Source: Phycisphaerales bacterium
GTDB taxonomy: Bacteria; Planctomycetota; Phycisphaerae; Phycisphaerales; SM1A02
Length of the DNA: 51,831 bases
Direction of reading: 5' to 3'
Assembly (NCBI GenBank): GCA_007693845.1
Contig: RECV01000154.1
Span: 1 to 51,831, forward strand
Shown here: positions 43,055 through 51,776 of the stretch, piece after piece
How the letters are laid out: the number at the start of each line of letters is the position of its first letter
Numbering within the stretch: position 1 is the first letter of the stretch
Program-made: the position numbers and the translations under genes
Notes under the pieces: generated by a model
What the model was told of the DNA's origin: nothing
Seen by the model: the letters and a program-made list of their open reading frames with translations, nothing else
The model's database searches: none

Positions 43055-43741
43055 TCAACCGGCCTTCGCGCGCTGGGTCTTGCTCCTGTTCAATCGCTTC
43101 GCTTCACGGATATACACAAGGCCGCCGTTCGCGCCCGGGACCGGGCCCTTCACCAGCAGCAGATTTCGTTCGGGGTCAACGCTGATCACGTCCAGCGAAC
43201 GAACGGTAACTCGTTCATCGCCCATGTGACCAGCCATTCGCTTGCCCTTCTTCACTTTCGGACCGGTGCCGAGGTTCGTCGCGTGGCCGCCGATCGAACC
43301 GGCCGAGCGGTGCTTACGCTCCACGCCGTGACTGGCTTCGAGACCGGCAAAGTTATGACGCTTCATCACGCCCTGGAATCCCTTGCCCTTGCTCGTACCG
43401 GCAATGTCCACAAACTTGACGCCTTCGAAAACCGACACATCGAGCGACTGACCAAGTTCGTAGTTCTCCACGTCCTTGGCATCTTCGAATCGCACCTCGC
43501 GGTGATGACGGAGCGGTCCCGTACCGGCCTTGCCATCGTGCCCGATGATCGGCATCGTGCTGCGGCGCGGCTTGACCGGGTCGAACCCGATCTGGATCGC
43601 GCTGTAGCCATCGCGCTCGGCCTGTTTGACCTGAGTCACGGGGCACGGGCCGGCTTCAATCACGGTGACGGGGATGTTCCTGCCGTCTTCCGTGTAGTAG
43701 CGCGTCATGCCGATTTTTCGTCCGAGCAGTGCAGCGGGCAT
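43055..43741 (-). CDS. rplC: Ribosomal protein L3 (uL3)
   Basis: L3 is an early assembly 50S protein near the peptidyl transferase centre. Start at the ATG at 43741 ([16 protein letters not shown]) gives 228 residues. [34 protein letters not shown] and [25 protein letters not shown] are classical L3. Codons upstream to 43786 are unconserved. A strong terminator-like hairpin precedes it. Confidence 0.95.
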   Translation of the reverse strand: MPAALLGRKIGMTRYYTEDGRNIPVTVIEAGPCPVTQVKQAERDGYSAIQIGFDPVKPRRSTMPIIGHDGKAGTGPLRHHREVRFEDAKDVENYELGQSLDVSVFEGVKFVDIAGTSKGKGFQGVMKRHNFAGLEASHGVERKHRSAGSIGGHATNLGTGPKVKKGKRMAGHMGDERVTVRSLDVISVDPERNLLLVKGPVPGANGGLVYIREAKRLNRSKTQRAKAG

Positions 43742-43842
43742 TTCGAACTCTCCGTTCGGGCCAGGGGTTGAACGCTTCTCGATCAATCAGCGGGCAACGT
43801 AGCCGGACACTCTTGAAAACCAGTCGTTCTCGAAAACAATCT

Positions 43843-43869
43843 GAAGAAAAACGGCCGCATACGCGGCCG
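43843..43869 (-). terminator. Intrinsic-terminator-like element between rpsJ and rplC
   Basis: CGGCCGC (43852-43858) and GCGGCCG (43863-43869) pair around ATAC. Read on the minus strand, the stem is immediately followed by TTTTTCTTC (43851-43843). This is a complete rho-independent terminator inside the ribosomal operon, between the S10 stop and the L3 start. It must be read through or act as an attenuator. Confidence 0.75.
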
Positions 43870-43889
43870 CGGGGGCAAACACAAAATCA

Positions 43890-44198
43890 CTACGCCTTGA
43901 TCTTGACAAAAACGCCGGCCGGAACCACCAGACGGTTGAGTGCTTCAACGGTGCGGGCGTTCGGCTCGGTGATGTCGATGATCCTCTTATGCGTACGGAT
44001 CTCGAACTGCTCACGCGACTTCTTGTCAATGAAGGGACTGCGGTTGACGGTGTAGACCTCACGGCGCGTCGGCAGCGGAACCGGTCCGGCCACCCGTGCG
44101 CCGGTGCGCTTGGCGTGGTCAACGATTTCCTTCGCCGACGCATCAAGTGCCTGATGGTCGTACGCTTCCATTCGAATTCGAATCTTGCCGCCGGTCAT
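43890..44198 (-). CDS. rpsJ: Ribosomal protein S10 (uS10)
   Basis: S10 is both a 30S head protein and the NusE transcription antitermination factor. The ATG at 44198 follows GAGGGA by 9 bases, favouring it over a TTG start at 44207. The 102-residue protein has [58 protein letters not shown] and [17 protein letters not shown]. It opens the cluster behind a strong promoter and is followed by a terminator-like element. Confidence 0.95.
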   Translation of the reverse strand: MTGGKIRIRMEAYDHQALDASAKEIVDHAKRTGARVAGPVPLPTRREVYTVNRSPFIDKKSREQFEIRTHKRIIDITEPNARTVEALNRLVVPAGVFVKIKA

Positions 44199-44301
44199 GG
44201 CTGACAATCCCTCGCTGGTAAAAACAAAGCGAAAATATGATCACTCGGGCCGCAGGCATATCCCACCATGCCAAGACGCAGCCCGAAGTGGCGAACCGGA
44301 G

Positions 44302-44329
44302 ATCATACGTTTTCTGTAGGGGCTGTCAA
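44302..44329 (-). promoter_or_regulatory. Strong sigma-70-type promoter of the ribosomal cluster
   Basis: On the minus strand, TTGACA (44329-44324) is separated by 16 bases from TATGAT (44307-44302), close to the consensus TATAAT. It lies 104 bases before the rpsJ start, in the gap that also divides the divergent gene at 44413. It is the clearest promoter in the window. Confidence 0.75.
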
Positions 44330-44412
44330 TAGACTCGGTCGAACCGGGCCAAATTTTCCGCCGCCGAGCCCCCGGCATACCACGAACCCACCGAGCGGGA
44401 TACAGTGACCAC

Positions 44413-46149
44413 ATGATCGACTGCCGTGACCTGCCGTTTCGGAACCGGGTGATTTCGCCGGCCCGGGATTCCGCCTCCCGACCCGCCCCATCTGCCGACC
44501 GCCCGCACCGATCGGGCCGATCGGGCGTCGGTCCCCTCGCAGTGGTACTCATGGGATTGGGGCTCATGGTCGGCCTGCCCGCCGGCCCGTCAGCGGGAAT
44601 GACGCCCCATGCTGCCGCCCCGGAAGAAGAATTCGTCGAATCAGAACGCGAAACGCTCCGCGACGGGCTTCGCCCGATCTCGCCGGACGAAAATGCCGTT
44701 CGCCACCTTGGCCGTCATGCCCCGCCGTTCATCTCCGAATCGCTTGGTGTGGCGTTTCACCGGCCGGCGGATTCGACCGTCACCGGCCAACGCGGAGCCG
44801 GCGAGATCGTGTACACGATCGCGGAAAACGCTGAATCCCCCAACTGGAACCTCTCTGTCCAGCACCTTTTTGTCACCGCCGGCCGATTCGATGCGGAACA
44901 GCAAATCGAGGATCATCTGGAGCAACTTCGCAGCGCGGAGCGTGATTTTCGCGTCCTGGAGAACAAATCCATTCTTGTGAATGGAATTCAGGGCCATCTC
45001 GCCTACGTCGAGCAGCGTCCGAACCCGCAGGCAGACCCGATCGTGAACGGCTGGCTGATTCTGCCCCAAGGCGAAAATGTGCTGCTGGTCTTCTCGATGC
45101 TTCTATTCCCGGAAGATTACGCCCAGTTGCGGCCGATGTTTGACGCGATGATTTCAACCGTCGCGGTTCGATCGGCGGAAGAATTGACCGTTCGCCGTAT
45201 GGGGCGGATCGAAGAGGGTCGACGTTTTCTCGAAAATCTGGATCCGGAGAAGCTTCGCGACCTCATCGGAACCCGCGAATGGAGCCGCATTTACCGAGAG
45301 AGTGCCGATGGCGACCCCGATACCGAGGAAGAAGTCGGCTACGCGCTCCTCGAGATTCGGGAGGGCCGGCGTGGAGAGCTCAACCCCGACCGCCATCCCG
45401 ATCGATACTCCGATCGCGAGCGCCAGGAAGGCCTGCTGGTCAGATTGCAGGGGCGGGCCATCGGCGATGCGAAGCGGAACATCTTTCTCGACTCCCTTGC
45501 CCTGTACTGGATGTCCTGGGACCAGACCGAGGAGGCCTGGAGCGTTCGAGGCACGCAGCGCCAGGGCGAAGCCACCCGCACGGAGATTGAAACCGGCATC
45601 CGGAATCCCGCCCGAACCGGCGCCCCGCGCCCCTTGCTGACCGTGGTCCGCGATCGGGGCAGTGAATACACCCGCGAGCCGATCGAATGGGAAGTGCCCG
45701 AGTCATATCTGTCCCAGGCGCTCGGCGCCATCATCGGCCGCCTGCTGCCGATGGACCGCGAAGAGACCGTCGAGTACGCCTACTACTTTTACAATTTCAC
45801 CCTCTCGAATCCCCAGCTCTCCGTCCGTATCGACGAGTGGGGGCCGGCTGACGACGACTCGGGCAACTGGGTTCTTCGCACGCGCCTCGGTGCCGAATCG
45901 CCGGTCATCACCACCTTGTACTCGCCATCCCGGCAGTTCATCCGCCGAACCCGAGGCGATGGCACGATCACGGAGCCGATCTCACTCGAACGATTGCACC
46001 GCCTCTGGCAGCGAAAGGGCCTGCCGACTGGCCAGGAACGCGATTCATCCCGTCCCGCCGACCGCGGCCCCGGACGTCCACCCGGCCAATCGCCCGGTCA
46101 ATCCCCCGGTCAATCGCCCGGTCAGGGCGGGAGTCGGCCCCCGCGATGA
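44413..46149 (+). CDS. Large exported protein of unknown function
   Basis: This 578-residue protein has a long basic N-terminus and a hydrophobic stretch (GPLAVVLMGLGLMVGLPAG), suggesting a signal peptide if translation begins at the ATG at 44551; the start at 44413 is also open. The body is mixed alpha/beta, with segments such as YTIAENAESPNWNLSVQ and FVTAGRFDAEQQIEDH. It ends in a proline- and glycine-rich repeat (four units of PGQS-type). I recognise no domain. Its stop overlaps the start of the next lipoprotein gene by four bases (ATGA), so the two are translationally coupled and probably act together at the cell surface. Confidence 0.8.
   Translation: MIDCRDLPFRNRVISPARDSASRPAPSADRPHRSGRSGVGPLAVVLMGLGLMVGLPAGPSAGMTPHAAAPEEEFVESERETLRDGLRPISPDENAVRHLGRHAPPFISESLGVAFHRPADSTVTGQRGAGEIVYTIAENAESPNWNLSVQHLFVTAGRFDAEQQIEDHLEQLRSAERDFRVLENKSILVNGIQGHLAYVEQRPNPQADPIVNGWLILPQGENVLLVFSMLLFPEDYAQLRPMFDAMISTVAVRSAEELTVRRMGRIEEGRRFLENLDPEKLRDLIGTREWSRIYRESADGDPDTEEEVGYALLEIREGRRGELNPDRHPDRYSDRERQEGLLVRLQGRAIGDAKRNIFLDSLALYWMSWDQTEEAWSVRGTQRQGEATRTEIETGIRNPARTGAPRPLLTVVRDRGSEYTREPIEWEVPESYLSQALGAIIGRLLPMDREETVEYAYYFYNFTLSNPQLSVRIDEWGPADDDSGNWVLRTRLGAESPVITTLYSPSRQFIRRTRGDGTITEPISLERLHRLWQRKGLPTGQERDSSRPADRGPGRPPGQSPGQSPGQSPGQGGSRPPR
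46081..46128 (+). repeat. Four 12-base tandem units in the end of the exported-protein gene
   Basis: The unit CCCGGTCAATCG occurs four times with small changes, in frame, giving PGQS three times and PGQG once. Length changes by slippage would lengthen or shorten the tail in whole units. Confidence 0.8.
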
Positions 46150-46898
46150 AGTGGCACATCCGCGCGTTCATTCTGACCGCCCCGCTGCTCACTGCGGCGG
46201 CAGGTTGTCAATCGCCCGCCGCGCCCGAATCGGCCTTCGAGAGACAGTCAATCGACGAAACGGCCGACGCCCCCCCGTTGAAACTGCGGGACCAGTACAC
46301 GGCACAGGCGCACCTTCACCGATTTCAGCTCGTCACCGGCGGCAATGCCAGTGCCTCCACTATCACGGTGAAGCGGGAGCGTGCGACGGAACACCAAGCC
46401 GAATGGCGCGATGTTGAACAAGGCGGACGCGTTGATTACTGGCGCGTTGAAGACGGCCTCGCCCTGCTGACGGCGGTGCTTGATCCCGACGAGAACACGT
46501 TATCGCAGTTCGACCCGCCCCTCGTGGTCGGTTACGCCGAACTTTCGCCGGGCGAGCAGCGCGAGGCCACCGCCTCCATTCGCGTCGTCTACGCGGACCG
46601 TCCTGATCGGCTTCGAGATCGCGGCGCGGCAACACGAACGATTGAACACCTCGGCTGGACACAAGTGCAAACGGATCGCGGCACGGAAACTCTGTTGCAC
46701 ATCCGCACTACGTTTCGAGCTGAACTTCAGCGCGCAGAAGCGGAACGAACCGCTGACCTGTTCATCGAACCCGGAACGGGCATCGTCGCCCGCGATGAAC
46801 GCGAACGCATCCGCATTCTCGGGCTGTTCGGCCCCAGATCGAGTCGCAGTCTCCTGCGCGTGCGCGAAACAGAATCTGAATCAGAAGACCGGCCGTAA
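46146..46898 (+). CDS. Lipoprotein coupled to the exported protein
   Basis: This 250-residue protein starts inside the previous stop (ATGA) and has a short signal peptide ending in the lipobox TAAAGC, so Cys21 is probably lipidated. The mature part is beta- and loop-rich, with segments such as AHLHRFQLVTGGNASAST and QTDRGTETLLHIRTTFRAEL, but no recognised domain. It has many arginine and glutamate residues and ends in acidic ESESEDRP. It probably interacts with the 578-residue partner at the envelope. Function is unknown. The gap to the convergent cysteine desulfurase is about 86 bases. Confidence 0.8.
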   Translation: MKWHIRAFILTAPLLTAAAGCQSPAAPESAFERQSIDETADAPPLKLRDQYTAQAHLHRFQLVTGGNASASTITVKRERATEHQAEWRDVEQGGRVDYWRVEDGLALLTAVLDPDENTLSQFDPPLVVGYAELSPGEQREATASIRVVYADRPDRLRDRGAATRTIEHLGWTQVQTDRGTETLLHIRTTFRAELQRAEAERTADLFIEPGTGIVARDERERIRILGLFGPRSSRSLLRVRETESESEDRP

Positions 46899-46984
46899 CG
46901 CGTCCACTCTTTCTTCCTGGCGACCGCGGCATCTCCCCGGCACCTCTCGTGGCACGCCTGCTTCACGGCCGGACGGCAAGGAAT

Positions 46985-48163
46985 TCAATCGCGATGCGTC
47001 TCACCCACCGCCGCCATGCTGCCGCGCAGACGTTCGATCGCGGCGGGGATGAGTTCCACCGCCTGGTCGATCTCTTCGCCGGTGGTCTCGCGTGAAAGAC
47101 TGAACCGGACTGAACCGTGCGCGCGTTCCTCGGGAACCTTCATCGCCAGCAGCACGGGAGAGGGTTCCAGCGAGCCGGATGAGCACGCCGCCCCGGCCGA
47201 GGCGCACACACCGCGTTCAGAGAGCAGTAACAGAATCGCTTCCGCTTCCAGCCTGGGAAACGCAATGTTGCTCGTGTTCCACATGCGTGGCGCTTCCACA
47301 CTGTTCACGCTCGCCTCGGGAACGGCAGCCAGAATCGCCCGCTCGAACTGATCGCGCAGCGCGGCCTGTTGTGCCGCTCGCTGTTCATCGCGCAGCCACT
47401 CCATTGCAAGTCGAGCTGCTTCTCCCATCCCGAGAATGCCCGGCACGTTTTCCGTTCCGCCGCGCCGCTCGCGTTCCTGCGGCCCGCCGATCGCGCGTTT
47501 GTTCAGCCTCACGCCGCGACGAACGTACAAACCGCCGACACCCTTCGGGCCGTGAAACTTGTGTGCGGAAAAACTCAACAGATCAATCGGCAGATCGCGA
47601 ACGCTCGTGCCCGCCTTGCCGACCCATTGCACCGCATCGGTGTGAAACCGCACGCCGTGTTCGCGGCAGAGAGCGACGATCTCTTCCACGGGTTGAATGA
47701 TGCCCGTCTCGTTGTTGACCCACATGATCGAGACGATCGCGATCTCCGCAGCGCGCTGCTGCAGCACATCGCGCAGCGCGTTGAGATCGACGACGCCCCC
47801 GGCTCCGCTGGGAAGCCAGATGATTTCCCGCCCTTCTTCGCCAAGCGTTTCGACCGTTTCCCGCACCGCGCTGTGTTCGAGCTTCGAACTCACCACGACG
47901 CGACGATCGGGAAGCGCGGCGGTCGTGCCGAGAATCGCAAGATTGGCCGCCTCCGTCCCCCCGGCCGTGAAAATGATCTCCCGATCCCGCGCGCCGATGA
48001 GCTGCGCCACCTGTTCGCGCGCCAATTCGACCTGCTGACGAACCCGCTGGCCGGGGCGGTGCACGCTGGAGGGATTCTGCCACAACTCCGTGAGCGCCCG
48101 CGCCATGATCTCCACCACCGAATCAGCGGGTCGGGTCGTCGCATTGTTATCCAGGTAGAGCAT
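46985..48163 (-). CDS. Cysteine desulfurase (NifS/IscS family)
   Basis: This PLP-dependent enzyme removes sulfur from cysteine for iron-sulfur cluster or thio-modification assembly. The ATG at 48163 (MLYLDNNATTRPADSVVE) gives 392 residues. Visible motifs: the TAGGTEAANLAIL pocket, EHSAVRE, HTDAVQWVGK with the PLP-contacting Asp, SFSAHKFHGPKG with the Schiff-base Lys, and the mobile-loop SAGAACSSGSLEPSPVL with the catalytic Cys. The catalytic loop with ACSSGS is of the IscS/NifS class I type. No scaffold (IscU) gene is nearby. It diverges from the carbonic-anhydrase-like gene. Confidence 0.93.
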   Translation of the reverse strand: MLYLDNNATTRPADSVVEIMARALTELWQNPSSVHRPGQRVRQQVELAREQVAQLIGARDREIIFTAGGTEAANLAILGTTAALPDRRVVVSSKLEHSAVRETVETLGEEGREIIWLPSGAGGVVDLNALRDVLQQRAAEIAIVSIMWVNNETGIIQPVEEIVALCREHGVRFHTDAVQWVGKAGTSVRDLPIDLLSFSAHKFHGPKGVGGLYVRRGVRLNKRAIGGPQERERRGGTENVPGILGMGEAARLAMEWLRDEQRAAQQAALRDQFERAILAAVPEASVNSVEAPRMWNTSNIAFPRLEAEAILLLLSERGVCASAGAACSSGSLEPSPVLLAMKVPEERAHGSVRFSLSRETTGEEIDQAVELIPAAIERLRGSMAAVGETHRD

Positions 48164-48339
48164 ACAGCAGATGATAGGAGACATGCCTGCGCGAGGGTGC
48201 TCGCAGAGACGGGGACTTTGCCGTTCGTGTCAGGCAAACGAACAATCACCTCATCAAAGCCAAGCCCATTTTGCCGCGTGACTTCCGGTCGAACCCGGTA
48301 CTGTTGCCAACCGTGAATCAGCATGTTCCAATATCCCCC

Positions 48340-48816
48340 ATGTGTAGCGCCCCGACATCCGGTTCTTCGTTCACCAGCCAGGTCGCGTATTCTCCCGATC
48401 GCATACATGCTGCCGCGGTGTACTGCAGTGACGGCCGCTTCGGCGATCAGGTGGACGACTTTCTCCACCACGGCCTAAGTCTGCCGCGATACGATCGAGT
48501 TGTGCTGCCCGGCGGTCCGGCCTCACTGGCGAACCATGCCGAGGCGAGCATTGCCCAGCGCAGTCTCGTCGATGAACTCAAGTTCCTGGTCGATGCCCAC
48601 GAACTCGATCGCGTTGTGCTTATCGCGCACTCGGGTTGCGCGTTTTATTCAGCGCGCCTGAATCTTGCCGAGCCGAAACTGGAACAGCAGCAGTACGAGG
48701 ACCTTCAGAGCGCGCGCGAGTTCGTGCGCGAGATCACCGGTCTGGAACGGGTCGAGACATTTTTCGCGCGACGGGTGGATGGTCAGATTCGCTTTGAACC
48801 GCTTGGCGAAAAGTGA
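48340..48816 (+). CDS. Small beta-carbonic-anhydrase-like protein
   Basis: This protein of about 158 residues has the zinc-site pattern of the beta family: CSDGR (the C-x-D-x-R motif) and HSGC (H-x-x-C), in YCSDGRFGDQ and VLIAHSGCAFY. It is shorter than standard beta-carbonic anhydrases (about 200 residues or more) and has an extra polar N-terminus. An upstream ATG at 48271 would add 23 residues. Whether it hydrates CO2 or is a relative with another role cannot be decided. It is divergent from the cysteine desulfurase and convergent with the FIST gene. Confidence 0.72.
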   Translation: MCSAPTSGSSFTSQVAYSPDRIHAAAVYCSDGRFGDQVDDFLHHGLSLPRYDRVVLPGGPASLANHAEASIAQRSLVDELKFLVDAHELDRVVLIAHSGCAFYSARLNLAEPKLEQQQYEDLQSAREFVREITGLERVETFFARRVDGQIRFEPLGEK

Positions 48817-48855
48817 TTCACAAAGCGGATCGCGCCGGGTTGGAAAACCTGCGGT

Positions 48856-50088
48856 TTATCCCGCACCGGATTGGCGACTTCGGAAGAGCGCAAGCGACGC
48901 GGTATGGCCGTGCAGGAAACTGCCATCACCGATCGGGCCGAGCTCGCCGGCTGCGAAGAACCCCGCCACGGGCATGTTGCCCAGCCGATCGTGAATCATC
49001 GAAATGTCGTGGCTCGGCTCACCGAACAGACGCTCCCCCCGACCGTTGCATGTGAACAGCAATCCGCCGAAAGGAGGCGTGGAGAGCTGCTGCGCATCGA
49101 GCAGGAGTTGCAAATCTTCCGCGGCGGTGTCCTTGTCGCGCACGTGAAACTGAATCGTCTGACCAACCCGCGCGCGGTCGGCCACGGCGATCCCCTTGGT
49201 GCGCTGATCGAAACCGAGGACATTGCGGATCAGAAAATCCCCCCGTCCGAAGCGCGGCTTGTATTCGTTGATCACCGAGCCGACGAGCAGCCCGCTGCGC
49301 AGCAGATGTTTCTCGTGTTCGGACAACCCCTGCCCGAGTTCCTGCAGCACTTCGTACGCGGGGCGTGAACCGAGTTCGAGCATCAGGTTGTCTTTCGCCT
49401 TCGTCACCACCAGCGGTTTGCCGATCGGCCGGCAACCCTGGCTGACGACGAAATCGACATCGATGTCGCCGGAGATGCTCACGCCGATCCCGCCAACGCT
49501 GGTCACCTGATCATCGAGCACGAGCACGTTCATGCCGGGTTGCGTGCTGCCCGACGCAACGCCACCGACCAGCGGCACGGGCTTGCCTTCGCCGCACCCT
49601 GAAAGAGCGGGTACGAGGCGCGGCACGGGGCAACTGAATGGATCGGCCAGCAGAATCCCCACGCGGAACTCGTCATCGAAACCGAGTCGCTCGCGCATCA
49701 TCGCCGGCTGCTTGAGCCGAAACGGATCATCCGGCGTGGTGGTCCATGTCTTGAGTTTCGCTTCACCCAGGTTGAGTGCGATCGCGGTCAATCCCGCGCC
49801 GCCGTCAAGTTCCTCATCTCCACCGAGCACGGCTTCGCCGGTCGTGCCGAGGGTCACGCTGGCGTCGATCGAGTGGCGAATGTACGACGCGCCGTCGGAA
49901 AAGGCGGCGCGGTGGTGATAGCTGCCGAAGAGCATGAGCAGATCGCATGAGTCACCGATGCCGTCGATCAGTTGATCGGCGACCTCCATCGCGGCGGTGC
50001 GGGTATCAGCATGCCGACTGACCGCGGAAGCGGCACCGAACCGGCCCGAACGCGGCGGGGACTGCGATGGCGTGGGTGAATCGGCCAT
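48856..50088 (-). CDS. FIST-domain sensory protein
   Basis: FIST (F-box and intracellular signal transduction) proteins bind small ligands and work with signalling partners. The 410-residue protein has an N-terminal FIST_N-like half (GTTGEAVLGGDEELDGGAGLTAIAL, FSCPVPRLVPALSGCG, PLVGGVASGSTQPGMNV) and a C-terminal FIST_C-like half (LLFTCNGRGERLFGEPSHDISM, PVAGFFAAGELGPIGDG). The ATG at 50088 is chosen because conserved sequence begins downstream of it. It lies 74 bases after the histidine kinase stop, in the same direction, a common arrangement of FIST with signalling proteins. The ligand is unknown. Confidence 0.85.
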   Translation of the reverse strand: MADSPTPSQSPPRSGRFGAASAVSRHADTRTAAMEVADQLIDGIGDSCDLLMLFGSYHHRAAFSDGASYIRHSIDASVTLGTTGEAVLGGDEELDGGAGLTAIALNLGEAKLKTWTTTPDDPFRLKQPAMMRERLGFDDEFRVGILLADPFSCPVPRLVPALSGCGEGKPVPLVGGVASGSTQPGMNVLVLDDQVTSVGGIGVSISGDIDVDFVVSQGCRPIGKPLVVTKAKDNLMLELGSRPAYEVLQELGQGLSEHEKHLLRSGLLVGSVINEYKPRFGRGDFLIRNVLGFDQRTKGIAVADRARVGQTIQFHVRDKDTAAEDLQLLLDAQQLSTPPFGGLLFTCNGRGERLFGEPSHDISMIHDRLGNMPVAGFFAAGELGPIGDGSFLHGHTASLALFRSRQSGAG

Positions 50089-50162
50089 AGCCCGTATGGT
50101 AGCAGGGGCGGAATCATGAGGAAGTCGCGCGTGATTTTCACACGCTCGTTCGGGCCGCGGCC

Positions 50163-51776
50163 TCACGGCATGAGCGGCTGCGGCTCTTCCGGCTGGTGGG
50201 TCATCGGCAGATCCACAAAAAACGTCGCGCCCCGGCCCGGCTCGGAGGCAAACGAAACCGTGGCGCCGAGCATCTGCGCCAGCTCACGGCAGATCGCCAG
50301 CCCGAGCCCGGTGCCCGCGTGCTGACGCGTGTGGCTCGCATCGATCTGCCGGAACTTCTCGAAGACCACATCCTGCATGTCCTCGGGAATGCCCGGCCCC
50401 GTGTCCGCCACGCTGATGCGCACGCCGAGCGAGTTATCCTGCCGGGTCACGCGCGCAGCGGAAATGGTGACCGTGCCTTCCTTCGGCGTGAACTTGATCG
50501 CGTTGGAAAGAAAGTTGTAAAGGATCTGCTGCAACTTGCCCGGATCGGTTTCGATCATCGGCAGGTTCTTGCCGATTCCCGTGCGCACATTGATCGACTT
50601 CGGCGCGGCCTGGGGGCGCATGATCGTCACCAAACCCTCAATGAGGTCCGCCACGCTGGTCGGTTCGATCGTCACTTCCATACGCCCGGCTTCGATCTTG
50701 GCCATGTCCAGCAGTTCGTTGATCATGTCCAGCAGCGAACGACCGCTGGAGAGAATGTTGTTGAGATACCGCGTGCGCTTGGGGTCCGCGTTCTCTTCGC
50801 TCTGCGCAATCTCGACGAGCAGTTCCGTGAAACCGATAATCGAATTGAGCGGCGTGCGCAGTTCGTGACTGACGTTGGCGACAAATTCGTTCTTCAGCCG
50901 GTTGGACTCGAACAGGCCGATGTTCGCTTCGGCAAGCTGATTGATCTTGAGATCGAGATTCTCATTGATCGCGCGGAGCTGGGCTTGGCCTTGTTCGAGG
51001 CGTTCGAGCATCGTGTTGAACGCATTGGAGAGCTGTTCAAACTCATCGCCGGTCTTGATATCCGAGCGAATTGTCAGGTCGCCCGCCTGCACCTTCTCCG
51101 TCGTCTCGCGCAACTTGCGCACCGGCGAAAAGATCAGTTTCGTCAGGATGAAGTAGAACACGAGAATGGCGGTGAGCGATGCGGTCATCCCGGCCGCAAT
51201 GATGAAGATGCGGCTTTGCAGGAGCTGGCCTTCCGCCAGCACGCTGCGACGATCAATCACGAGCACCGCACGCAGCGGGTCGGACACTTCCGGCGCGAAG
51301 ACGAACGGCGTGAAGTCCAGCAGCGCGGTGTCTCGGATCGCCCGGCGCTGCGACTCGCGGATCACCCGCGCGTAACGATACACCCGCTGTCCGTCCACCG
51401 TGGTCTGCTGCGATCGCTCGGTGAACGCCGGATCCTGACGAGCCCGGTTGACCACGGACGTAATGAACGGATCGCGTTCCTCCGCCAGCTCAATCTGATC
51501 GATCGTGAAGAGCCGTATCGACAGTGCATCACGATCGTCATCCTGAAACAGCTCTTCCATGGAAAGGGACGGCCCGCTTCTCATCTCGAGCTGGCCGAGC
51601 TGAATCTCTCCCGTCAGCCACGCCTCGGCAAGTTGCCGGGCCACTTCGATCTGACCCTCGCGAACGATGGACGGCGTGCGCAGCCAGGGCACCGCCAATG
51701 CGGCGGTAATGATGAGCACCACCGCGCAGCCGAAGAGAAGCTGACACTTGTTGGCAAGACTGATGCCGGAGACCAT
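50163..51776 (-). CDS. Membrane sensor histidine kinase
   Basis: This 537-residue protein has a transmembrane helix near residues 10-30, an extracytoplasmic sensor region (about 31-190) with conserved-looking VIDRRSVLAEGQL, a second helix (about 192-212), a HAMP linker (RKLRETTEKVQAGDL), a coiled coil, and the kinase core: H-box VSHELRTPLNSI with the phospho-accepting His near residue 304, N-box ILYNFLSNAIKF, G1 DTGPGIPED and G2 GTGLGLAI. No response regulator is in the window. The FIST-domain gene follows after 74 bases, so FIST may be its sensor partner or effector. Confidence 0.93.
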   Translation of the reverse strand: MVSGISLANKCQLLFGCAVVLIITAALAVPWLRTPSIVREGQIEVARQLAEAWLTGEIQLGQLEMRSGPSLSMEELFQDDDRDALSIRLFTIDQIELAEERDPFITSVVNRARQDPAFTERSQQTTVDGQRVYRYARVIRESQRRAIRDTALLDFTPFVFAPEVSDPLRAVLVIDRRSVLAEGQLLQSRIFIIAAGMTASLTAILVFYFILTKLIFSPVRKLRETTEKVQAGDLTIRSDIKTGDEFEQLSNAFNTMLERLEQGQAQLRAINENLDLKINQLAEANIGLFESNRLKNEFVANVSHELRTPLNSIIGFTELLVEIAQSEENADPKRTRYLNNILSSGRSLLDMINELLDMAKIEAGRMEVTIEPTSVADLIEGLVTIMRPQAAPKSINVRTGIGKNLPMIETDPGKLQQILYNFLSNAIKFTPKEGTVTISAARVTRQDNSLGVRISVADTGPGIPEDMQDVVFEKFRQIDASHTRQHAGTGLGLAICRELAQMLGATVSFASEPGRGATFFVDLPMTHQPEEPQPLMP

